Part shown: positions 7,824-13,046 of the stretch, piece after piece | Position numbering within the stretch: the stretch's first letter is position 1 | Layout of the letters: each line of letters starts with the position of its first letter | Assembly (NCBI GenBank): GCA_910578795.1 | Contig: CAJTSD010000069.1 | Location: 1-13,925, forward strand | Length of the DNA stretch: 13,925 bases | Direction: 5' to 3' | Source: an uncultured Lachnospiraceae bacterium | GTDB lineage: Bacteria; Bacillota; Clostridia; Lachnospirales; Lachnospiraceae | Notes under the pieces: model-generated | Seen by the model: the letters and a program-made list of their open reading frames with translations, nothing else | Databases searched by the model: none | Told to the model about the DNA's origin: nothing | Translations under genes and position numbers: made by a program

Positions 7824-7910
7824 CAGTTAAGGGGCTTTGGTTACTTAGTTACTACTGCTCTTTATCGTCTTTAGGGTTGTCGGTTTGGTCGCTGTCAACC
7901 CTATTTTTTA
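7824..7910 (+). ncRNA. Candidate antisense RNA (type I antitoxin) over the small peptide gene
   Basis: The RNA is defined by a consensus plus-strand promoter (7790-7817) and a plus-strand intrinsic terminator (7872-7909), giving about 87 bases. It contains no useful reading frame. It is fully complementary to the last 20 codons or so and the 3' flank of the peptide gene on the other strand, the layout of TxpA/RatA-like type I toxin-antitoxin pairs. Its 5' end (CAGTTAAGGGGC) is identical to the 5' end expected for the peptide mRNA. Existence of the RNA is inferred from signals only. Confidence 0.6.
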
Positions 7911-7983
7911 TGTCCTTGATTATCTCTAAGACAATGACCGTTACTATTGCTATTTCTGCCAAAACTTCTATTAACTTTATCAT
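7852..7983 (-). CDS. Small hydrophobic peptide, candidate type I toxin
   Basis: A 43-codon gene. The peptide begins MIKLIEVLAEIAIVTV, is hydrophobic over about residues 4-22 (one membrane helix), and ends in a highly charged Asp/Lys-rich tail (residues 23-43). That is the build of type I toxins of the TxpA/Fst kind, which insert into the membrane, and also of some tiny holin-like peptides. The ATG at 7983 has AAAGGAAAGG about 11 bases upstream. A consensus promoter lies about 43 bases before the ATG. An antisense RNA signal covers its 3' end. In the mRNA, GGGGC (8014-8010) can pair with GCCCC just before the ATG, enclosing the ribosome binding site. I could not match it to a named family. Confidence 0.6.
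   Translation of the reverse strand: MIKLIEVLAEIAIVTVIVLEIIKDIKNRVDSDQTDNPKDDKEQ
7872..7909 (+). terminator. Intrinsic terminator on the plus strand
   Basis: TAGGGTTG (7872-7879) pairs with CAACCCTA (7896-7903), an 8-base stem with a 16-base loop, followed by six T (7904-7909). There is no T run on the minus strand, so it acts in one direction only. No plus-strand protein gene lies upstream, so it must serve an antisense transcript. Confidence 0.7.
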
Positions 7984-8032
7984 GGGGCTTGTTTCCTTTC
8001 CTTTGTGTCGCCCCTTAACTGTTTACATGAAT

Positions 8033-8061
8033 ATTATAACGCATATTACGCAATATGTCAA
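8033..8061 (-). promoter_or_regulatory. Consensus promoter of the small peptide gene
   Basis: Minus strand TTGACA (8061-8056), 17-base spacer, TATAAT (8038-8033). The transcript would start at about 8026, five bases before the 12-base inverted repeat. The -35 sits in the middle of the operator-like palindrome at 8043-8078. Confidence 0.8.
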
Positions 8062-8081
8062 TACATATTGCGTAATATTTT
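8042..8081. promoter_or_regulatory. Operator-like palindrome, copy 1
   Basis: Two 15-base arms (8043-8057 and 8064-8078) are exact inverted complements around TCAATA. Each arm is itself nearly palindromic around ATATTACGCAATAT (12 of 14 positions symmetric), so it could hold two repressor dimers, one between -35 and -10 and one upstream of -35. All 40 bases are repeated exactly at 8775-8814. Confidence 0.75.
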
Positions 8082-8087
8082 CAAATT

Positions 8088-8375
8088 TTATAAAACTGCC
8101 TGCATCGCCTCTTTTGCCTCATCGTCCAAATACCAATACCGCCCGAAACCCCTTGTATATGGTTTATCAGAATTTACTTTATATACTCTGTTTTCGCTTG
8201 TTACTTTTCCGTCAACCCTTATTTGCTGCCAAATCGCGCCGCCGCGCTTTATGTATTCCGTTTCCAGTAGCCGCCCTTCGTATATTTCCGAAACTGTGGC
8301 TTTCTTCCTTTGCTCTGCCGCCGTCTGCTGTGCCTCTTTGATTGCGGCTTGTACCAATACGCTATACTCTGCCAT
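8088..8375 (-). CDS. Phage accessory protein of unknown function
   Basis: A 95-residue protein I do not recognise. The N-terminal third is Ala/Gln/Lys-rich and probably helical (MAEYSVLVQAAIKEAQQ). The middle is beta-like with aromatic residues (AIWQQIRVDGK, FGRYWYLDDEA). There is no signal peptide, membrane segment or Cys. The ATG has AGGAGGG eight bases upstream. It follows the 8396-8731 gene by 20 bases, so the two probably form one operon from the promoter at 8766-8794. The stop codon lies just before the second operator copy. It could be a lysogeny-expressed accessory (moron) gene. Confidence 0.75.
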   Translation of the reverse strand: MAEYSVLVQAAIKEAQQTAAEQRKKATVSEIYEGRLLETEYIKRGGAIWQQIRVDGKVTSENRVYKVNSDKPYTRGFGRYWYLDDEAKEAMQAVL

Positions 8376-8395
8376 TTTCCTGCCCTCCTATTCTT

Positions 8396-8731
8396 TTATA
8401 CCGGCTCAATGATATAGCAACAATTTTCATCATCGTCATTATCATCTGTTTTTATTGCTTTCCATTTTCCATACACTGTATAAGTACGCGGATTATCTTC
8501 TATAACTGTTTTAATTCCTGTTCTTTTAAATTTGCCTTCTTCAACGGATCCCGATAAATAATAATAGCTGCCGTCTTTATATTCAACATAAAGGCTGCTA
8601 TCATCGTCAAGATAATCCTTGTTTTCAATATAGCAATCTTTCATAAATTCGATTGTGTCTTTTAAATTTTTAAGGACTTCCACAATCTGTCCGTTTGATA
8701 ATTCAATACTTTTCATTCCGTCTATATACAT
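8396..8731 (-). CDS. Small acidic phage accessory protein of unknown function
   Basis: A 111-residue acidic protein with a cluster of Asp/Glu near the C-terminus (TDDNDDDENC) and beta-type aromatic stretches (SLYVEYKDGSYYYLSG). I start it at ATG 8731: GGAGG lies eight bases upstream and the promoter gives a leader of about 27 bases. The longer frame to 8794 would run through the promoter itself. First gene of a two-gene operon under an operator shared with the small peptide gene. Small acidic early phage proteins can act as DNA mimics or as blockers of host systems, but nothing in the sequence proves such a role. Confidence 0.75.
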   Translation of the reverse strand: MYIDGMKSIELSNGQIVEVLKNLKDTIEFMKDCYIENKDYLDDDSSLYVEYKDGSYYYLSGSVEEGKFKRTGIKTVIEDNPRTYTVYGKWKAIKTDDNDDDENCCYIIEPV

Positions 8732-8765
8732 TCCTATATCCTCCGTTTCTTTATTTGATATATTC

Positions 8766-8794
8766 ATTATATTACATATTACGCAATATGTCAA
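8766..8794 (-). promoter_or_regulatory. Consensus promoter of the accessory operon
   Basis: Minus strand TTGACA (8794-8789), 17-base spacer, TATAAT (8771-8766). The spacer and the bases upstream of -35 are occupied by the operator-like palindrome, so repression by a phage regulator is likely. Confidence 0.8.
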
Positions 8795-8814
8795 TACATA
8801 TTGCGTAATATTTT
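8775..8814. promoter_or_regulatory. Operator-like palindrome, copy 2
   Basis: Identical over 40 bases to 8042-8081. Arms lie at 8776-8790 and 8797-8811 around TCAATA. It sits between the lysis operon terminator and the accessory operon, placed on the promoter exactly as in copy 1. Confidence 0.75.
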
Positions 8815-8830
8815 AAAAAATATTTCCGCG

Positions 8831-8866
8831 CACAAAAATAAAGGGGTACAGCCTGCGCCATACCCC
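8831..8866 (-). terminator. Intrinsic terminator of the lysis operon
   Basis: Minus strand GGGGTA (8866-8861) pairs with TACCCC (8848-8843), with a 12-base loop, followed by TTTATTTTTG. It lies 22 bases past the stop codon at 8888. Confidence 0.8.
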
Positions 8867-8887
8867 AACATTGCAATTACATTTTCT

Positions 8888-9163
8888 TTACTGTTCGGAA
8901 ACCTCGGCTTTTACCTTTTTCGCCTCGATTGCCTTTTTTGCCGCCTCTGCCTCTGCTTTCGTCATGCCCTCGGCATAAAGCAGGCTATACTCCGTCTTGC
9001 AGATTGTCAGCGACACATGAACGCCCGCCCTGCTTGCCTCTGCTGCCCTCTGCAACGCCTCATTTCGGGCTTTAAATGTGCCGCAGGTAACTTTATATGC
9101 CTTTTCCTTTTTGGGCGGCTCCTGCGCCTCTCCTGCCGCCCTGCTTGCCTTGTTTTCTGCCAT
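8888..9163 (-). CDS. Small SPOR-like protein, last gene of the lysis operon
   Basis: A 91-residue protein. After a charged, Ala-rich N-terminus, residues from about 23 on (AYKVTCGTFKARNEALQRAA...) follow the pattern of SPOR domains: a beta strand ending in a G-x-F turn, an Ala-rich helix, a second strand and helix ending KVKAEV. SPOR domains bind glycan strands stripped of stem peptides, so the protein may act on the cell wall with the endolysin. There is no signal peptide. The ATG has AAGGAGG five bases upstream, overlapping the endolysin stop codon, so it is co-translated. The domain call rests on pattern only. Confidence 0.7.
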   Translation of the reverse strand: MAENKASRAAGEAQEPPKKEKAYKVTCGTFKARNEALQRAAEASRAGVHVSLTICKTEYSLLYAEGMTKAEAEAAKKAIEAKKVKAEVSEQ

Positions 9164-9173
9164 GTGTGCCTCC

Positions 9174-10580
9174 TTATCTCAACTTTAAAACCTGCCCCAC
9201 GTTGATAACATTTACATTTTTAATGTTATTCAGCTTTGCAAGGGCGGCAACCGTTGTATTATGTTTCTTTGCGATCGCGCTCAACGTATCGCCTTTCTTT
9301 ACGGTGTATGTTGCCGCTCCGGATCCGTTCATAAGGGCATTAACCGCCGCCTGCACTTCGGCGTAATTATAGCCCGCTGCCTCTAACCGTTTCTTTCTGT
9401 CGGGATTGTTACCCCATTTACCGTCTTTTACTTCCCGCGCCACTTCCGCAACGCTCTTTTTCGCCGGTGCTGCCGGTTTCTCCGGTTCTGCTGCCGTTGC
9501 CATGCTCTTATAGTCCGGCAATCCGTAACCCCTGATGTACCTGCCGTTTACCGGCAAATCGCGGTATTCCACCGCATCATTTTTATTTCCCTCGATCACT
9601 TTAATAGTGCTGCCGGAAACGCCGCACACCAAACCAACGTGATCCGGATAGCCGGTATTGTCGCCCTTGCCGGTGTCCTGCCAGTCATAAAAAACCACAT
9701 CGCCCGCGCTCGGCACATAAGCATCATTTTCCTGCCAACGCCCCGCCGCCTTGTAGAGATCGATCATTGCGCCGCACCCACATTCACGCAGGATAATTCT
9801 TGACAATCCCGCCGCGATGCCTACCGCGCTAACAAATGTCGCGCACCACGCATCATTATACTTTACCGCATACCCGCGCGGCAGGGGCTTTACAGAATTG
9901 TAAAGGTCAATGATCTTTTTATGCGTTCCGTTGCTCTCCTTGCAGCCCGCCCACGCTTTCGCGGTATTTACTGCCTTTTCCCTTAACTGTTTTTCCGTCA
10001 TGGTGTCCTCCTTTTCCTGCATCGCCGCCACCTTTTCATATACCTTTTTGCGGCGTGTCAGATATTTATTTGTGTGTTTTATGGTTGCCTCATACATTGC
10101 CCGCACATCGCCCGCGCCCTTTAACGCCTCTGCCGCGATCTTTTTCCATAACGCGGAGGCGGTTCCGTACTGGTTTACGCCGTCCGCGAAATAGATCAGT
10201 GCGCCCGCATCGGTCAAGCCGTAACTCTGCCCCTTTTTGATGTAGCTTTCCACATCTGCGATCGCCTGCTCGTCCTGCGCCGCTTTCCCCGCTTTGGTTG
10301 TTAAAATCGCTTTCAGCTTTGCCGCCTCTGCTGCGGTAACGATACGCGCCGCCCAATTTGCGCCTCCGGTAATTTCCCCATAAAGCGCACCGCCTAAAAT
10401 GCTTTTTGCGTCCGGCTCCGCGCTTATGATCTTTTTAAGCAGGGCGGCGGCTCTGCCGCCATGCCATTGCAGCCTTCCGACTGAAACCGCCCCATTGTCA
10501 TTTTTATTTACGCTGCCATAGTTTCCTTCATTGTCAAAAATGATGCCCGCCGCCTTTGCTGCCAACTCGTTAATTTTCAT
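9174..10580 (-). CDS. Multidomain phage endolysin (lysozyme-like + CHAP + Cpl-7 + LysM)
   Basis: A 468-residue peptidoglycan hydrolase for host lysis. Residues 1-190 resemble a lysozyme/chitosanase-like glycosidase domain (EGNYGSVNKNDNGAVSVGRL near 18-36). Residues 195-357 are a CHAP amidase/endopeptidase: Cys246 in DAWCATF, His314 in DHVGLV and an acidic/Asn partner at EGN 330-332. Residues 375-416 match a Cpl-7 wall-binding repeat (VAREVKDGKWGNNPDRKKRL). Residues 424-468 are a LysM domain (YTVKKGDTLSAIAKKHNTT). No signal peptide, so it needs the holin. The ATG overlaps the holin stop by 11 bases and has GGGAGG upstream. An internal ATG at codon 194 has a perfect ribosome binding site. Confidence 0.92.
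   Translation of the reverse strand: MKINELAAKAAGIIFDNEGNYGSVNKNDNGAVSVGRLQWHGGRAAALLKKIISAEPDAKSILGGALYGEITGGANWAARIVTAAEAAKLKAILTTKAGKAAQDEQAIADVESYIKKGQSYGLTDAGALIYFADGVNQYGTASALWKKIAAEALKGAGDVRAMYEATIKHTNKYLTRRKKVYEKVAAMQEKEDTMTEKQLREKAVNTAKAWAGCKESNGTHKKIIDLYNSVKPLPRGYAVKYNDAWCATFVSAVGIAAGLSRIILRECGCGAMIDLYKAAGRWQENDAYVPSAGDVVFYDWQDTGKGDNTGYPDHVGLVCGVSGSTIKVIEGNKNDAVEYRDLPVNGRYIRGYGLPDYKSMATAAEPEKPAAPAKKSVAEVAREVKDGKWGNNPDRKKRLEAAGYNYAEVQAAVNALMNGSGAATYTVKKGDTLSAIAKKHNTTVAALAKLNNIKNVNVINVGQVLKLR
9999..10015 (-). promoter_or_regulatory. Internal ribosome binding site and start within the endolysin gene
   Basis: Minus strand AAAAGGAGG (10015-10007), five bases, then ATG (10001-9999), in frame at Met194. 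It lies exactly at the linker between the glycosidase-like and CHAP domains. It would yield a separate protein of 275 residues with CHAP, Cpl-7 and LysM parts. Confidence 0.6.
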
Positions 10581-11127
10581 CTGCCGCGCCTCCCTCTTTT
10601 TTCAGATTGCAGCGATCTTTTAATTCGCAGGTTTCGCAATTCTGATTTTTGCAAACCAAATCATTGATCTTGCCCTCGATCTTTTCATCTGCAATCTTTA
10701 ATGTTTTTATCAGCCAAACCGGCACCTTCTCCGGCATGATTACATAAAGGTTTTCTAAAATGCTTGTAAACTCATTCACAAGCATAACAGCGGTAACATA
10801 CCAACCGATCAGCATAGCAAAATCTAAATTCAACCCTGCGCCCGCTCCCATTTCCTTAATGCCCCACCCGATCAAAAAGGCGGTTCCGATCATCACGAAA
10901 TACATAACTTTCTTGATGATGCCCTGCAATCCGGTTTTAGAGTTCCAATCCCGCAAAAAATACTTTGCCTTGATCCAACCGGTCACATAATCAATCACAA
11001 CCGCCGCCATGAATAAGATCAGAATAACCGGTATCTTTCCCAATGCCGCCGCTACCGCCGTAAAAAATGCCGACACGCTCAAACCTGCCGCGTCCGGTGT
11101 CCTCATTGCTGCAAAAAATTCTTTCAT
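10570..11127 (-). CDS. Phage holin (phage_holin_4 / TcdE-like)
   Basis: A 185-residue membrane protein that opens the cell membrane for the endolysin. I start it at ATG 11127, where AAGGAGG lies six bases upstream; the longer frame to 11214 runs back through the RT terminator. Hydrophobic segments lie at about residues 17-46, 73-90 and 103-124. AAVVIDYVTGWIKAK followed by SKTGLQGIIKKV matches the toxin-secretion/phage-lysis holin family. The soluble C-terminal tail has four Cys (159, 164, 167, 173; CKNQNCETCELKDRC), perhaps a small metal site or disulfide tail. It overlaps the endolysin start, so the two are coupled. Confidence 0.9.
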   Translation of the reverse strand: MKEFFAAMRTPDAAGLSVSAFFTAVAAALGKIPVILILFMAAVVIDYVTGWIKAKYFLRDWNSKTGLQGIIKKVMYFVMIGTAFLIGWGIKEMGAGAGLNLDFAMLIGWYVTAVMLVNEFTSILENLYVIMPEKVPVWLIKTLKIADEKIEGKINDLVCKNQNCETCELKDRCNLKKEGGAADEN

Positions 11128-11148
11128 TGTCTGCCTCCTTTTCTTTGC

Positions 11149-11172
11149 AAAAAAATAAAGCCTATCGGCTTT
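11149..11172 (-). terminator. Intrinsic terminator after the DGR reverse transcriptase
   Basis: Minus strand AAAGCC (11172-11167), loop GATA, GGCTTT (11162-11157), then a run of seven T at 11155-11149. The RT stop codon lies within the loop and stem. It separates the DGR from the holin gene. Confidence 0.75.
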
Positions 11173-12274
11173 CCAGTGCTTTAGCCCGCGCCGCATCGGT
11201 GCAATGCAGCACAAAACCGTTTATGATGTTTTCTTTCAGCCCCGCATTTGTGCAATGCTTTAGCAGCCCGAAATAGCTTTGCATGGTTGCGTTCACTTCC
11301 TTTAAAGTCATTTCTCCGCGCTCGTATGCTTTCACAATGTACTTTATGCGGGATCTCATTCTTTTAACTGTCGCGGATCTTAGCCGTATTTCGTCTTTGT
11401 TTATCACATACCCCACAAAATCAACATTGCAGCTTGCCGGTCTTATGGCGGTTTTGCTGTTCAGATTTAGCCGCAATTTTTCAAGCAGGAAAGTTTCTAT
11501 TTTCCCTAACGCCCAATGCGCCTTCTCTTTGCTCTCCACCAAAATAACCGTATCATCTGCATACCGGATCAAATGCTTTATGCGTAATTCATGCTTGATG
11601 TACTGATCCATTTCGTTCATGTAGATATTTGCAAACATCTGACTTGTCAGATTACCGATCGGCATACCCTTATCAAATAGCATTTCGCGCGGATCTACTT
11701 CACAAGGATCCACGCCCAACGGCAACCCGAAGGCTCTTTTCTCCGAATTTATAATGATACTGAATAGATTTATCAGCCTCGGATCCTTGATCCGGCGTTT
11801 CAAAATCTCTAACAGTATTTCGTGATCCACTCGGTAAAAGAATTTCGATATGTCAAGTTTCAAGTAATAGTATTGTTCCGGCTTTCTGTCTACCTGCCGT
11901 AACCAATATTGCAGCCTTGCCGCCGCCTTTTCTCTGCCTCTGTCCTTGATACAAGCGTAACTGTCTTTTATGTAGGTTTTCTCATAAAGTGGATTGAGTA
12001 CCCTATAAATAGCCCATTGCAGAACACGATCCCGAAACTGTAACGCCATAATAAGCCGTTTCTTTGGCACATAAATATAAATAATTCTGTACCCGCCTAC
12101 TTTGTAACGCCCTTCCTCCAGTTCCTTGTATAAGCTGTTTAAATTGCTGTCAAGTTCTACTGAAAAGCGCATAATTTCATTGCGTTCACTTTTTCCTTTT
12201 CGTGCATCTAAATAAGCTGCATAAATATTTGTATAGCTTGTAATCTGTTCATAGGTTACATTAAATTTTTTCAT
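11162..12274 (-). CDS. Reverse transcriptase of a diversity-generating retroelement
   Basis: A 370-residue reverse transcriptase that copies the template repeat RNA into mutated cDNA. RT palm motifs: LDISKFFYRVD with D141, GMPIGNLTSQ with the DGR-type SQ ending at 211-212 (group II intron enzymes have SP here), and YADD with D240/D241. A short thumb region follows (SATVKRMRSRI onward). There is no maturase or endonuclease domain. The length is typical for DGR enzymes. ATG 12274 has AAGG about ten bases upstream. It lies directly downstream of the template repeat and of avd, the classical phage DGR order (variable gene, avd, TR, RT). The type is confirmed by the adenine-specific TR/VR differences. 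Confidence 0.95.
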   Translation of the reverse strand: MKKFNVTYEQITSYTNIYAAYLDARKGKSERNEIMRFSVELDSNLNSLYKELEEGRYKVGGYRIIYIYVPKKRLIMALQFRDRVLQWAIYRVLNPLYEKTYIKDSYACIKDRGREKAAARLQYWLRQVDRKPEQYYYLKLDISKFFYRVDHEILLEILKRRIKDPRLINLFSIIINSEKRAFGLPLGVDPCEVDPREMLFDKGMPIGNLTSQMFANIYMNEMDQYIKHELRIKHLIRYADDTVILVESKEKAHWALGKIETFLLEKLRLNLNSKTAIRPASCNVDFVGYVINKDEIRLRSATVKRMRSRIKYIVKAYERGEMTLKEVNATMQSYFGLLKHCTNAGLKENIINGFVLHCTDAARAKALESR

Positions 12275-12445
12275 ACTTTTATTGCCTTAATACTCCATGC
12301 GTTACGCCTTTCGCTTTTGCTACTAACCGTATTCATGGAAATTTTTGTTTTGCCCGCACCCCTGCAGGCAGGGAAATATGCCCCTTTTCTTCTCTCTGTA
12401 CGCTGCGCCGCCCGCGTGTTGCGGCGCAATCTGACTATATGAGAA
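12275..12445 (-). other. DGR spacer between template repeat and RT (structured part of the template RNA)
   Basis: 171 non-coding bases between the end of the template repeat and the RT start. A perfect 8-base GC hairpin, TGCGCCGC (12404-12411) with GCGGCGCA (12421-12428), lies 17 bases past the repeat; a further imperfect CCTGC/GCAGG hairpin is near 12360-12373. In the studied Bordetella phage DGR the RNA downstream of the repeat is needed for priming and Avd/RT binding, so this stretch is probably functional RNA. Confidence 0.6.
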
Positions 12446-12560
12446 AAGCGGAAAACAGCCCCACATTCACATTGGAGTTAGAACGCGGGTTGTTGAAATT
12501 GCCGTTAGCCTCTCCTGCGTTGCCGCCATTACCATAATTACCGCCACGAATAAGCAACCG
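12446..12560 (-). repeat. DGR template repeat (TR)
   Basis: 115 bases aligning without gaps to 13073-13187 (offset 627). There are 15 differences, all at TR adenines on the minus strand. Ten AAY (Asn) codons occur in the frame used by the variable gene; nine of them are changed in VR. It starts 27 bases after the avd stop codon. The last 21 bases on the coding strand, near 12466-12446, are identical to VR and would be the IMH-like segment. Confidence 0.95.
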
Positions 12561-12586
12561 TTACGGCATATTCCCCATAGTTTGCT

Positions 12587-12994
12587 TTATGAATTTAGCT
12601 TTTTAAGCCAACTACCTAAAATTTTACCCATTTCCTCCAACATTTCGCACCACTTTCTTTGACTGTCAAGCGGTATTAAAACGGCGGCGGTATTCATTTT
12701 CGGATCCACCGCCGTAATTAAAAGCTGCCGCAAATACAGTATTTTGTGATCTACCTGCGTCAATGCCGTTTTCTTGTGTTCCTTTGTCGCCGCCTCTGTC
12801 AGTCCGTCCAAAATGTCATACATCGCCCTTTCGATCTGCGCTCCGATCGCGTTTCCAACGCGATACTTGCGCGGGAATTGTTTGTTATACAGACAATCAT
12901 TGCCGTATGCAATCATTTCCCGCGCTTTCTTGAAAATCAGCAGATCCACCTTCGGATCGGGCGGCTTTGCCGTTGCCCTAAAATTTCTCTGCAT
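12587..12994 (-). CDS. avd: DGR accessory variability determinant (Avd-like)
   Basis: A 135-residue basic, almost wholly helical protein. Avd proteins form pentamers of four-helix bundles that bind RT and template RNA and are needed for mutagenic homing; they resemble proteins encoded in 23S rRNA intervening sequences. Segments here that fit are KARE..AYGNDCLYNKQFPRKYR, GNAIGAQIERAMYDILDGLTEA, HKILYLRQLLITAVD and the C-terminal EEMGKILGSWLKKL. The call rests on this pattern plus position between the variable gene and the template repeat. The ATG has GAGAGG nine bases upstream. A terminator-like hairpin lies just before it, so expression needs read-through or a promoter inside the variable gene. 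Confidence 0.88.
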   Translation of the reverse strand: MQRNFRATAKPPDPKVDLLIFKKAREMIAYGNDCLYNKQFPRKYRVGNAIGAQIERAMYDILDGLTEAATKEHKKTALTQVDHKILYLRQLLITAVDPKMNTAAVLIPLDSQRKWCEMLEEMGKILGSWLKKLNS

Positions 12995-13008
12995 CTTTTT
13001 AGCCTCTC

Positions 13009-13039
13009 AAAAAAATAGGCGTATGCTGCCGCATACGCC
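13009..13039 (-). terminator. Hairpin after the variable gene: intrinsic terminator and probable DGR target-recognition hairpin
   Basis: Minus strand GGCGTATGC (13039-13031), loop GGCA, GCATACGCC (13026-13018), then TATTTTTTT. The 9-base perfect stem plus T run is a terminator. The tetraloop also fits GRNA, the rule reported for hairpin/cruciform elements just downstream of VR in Bordetella-phage-like DGRs. Here it lies 33 bases past the VR end. Confidence 0.75.
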
Positions 13040-13046
13040 ACAAGGA

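Larger units (their letters stand above)
7824..8021. repeat. 12-base inverted repeat flanking the peptide gene
   Basis: CAGTTAAGGGGC at 7824-7835 and its exact complement GCCCCTTAACTG at 8010-8021. In the peptide mRNA the two would pair the extreme 5' end with the 3' region, as in several type I toxin mRNAs kept inactive by long-range pairing. Confidence 0.75.

Noticed and set aside
8042..8814. The 40-base repeats as a CRISPR array
   Set aside because: Only two copies, 733 bases apart, with genes between them, each sitting on a promoter.
11162..12274. Reverse transcriptase as a group II intron maturase or retron RT
   Set aside because: No maturase or endonuclease domain, no intron ends and no retron msr/msd RNA; the SQ motif plus the adenine-specific TR/VR pair identify a DGR.
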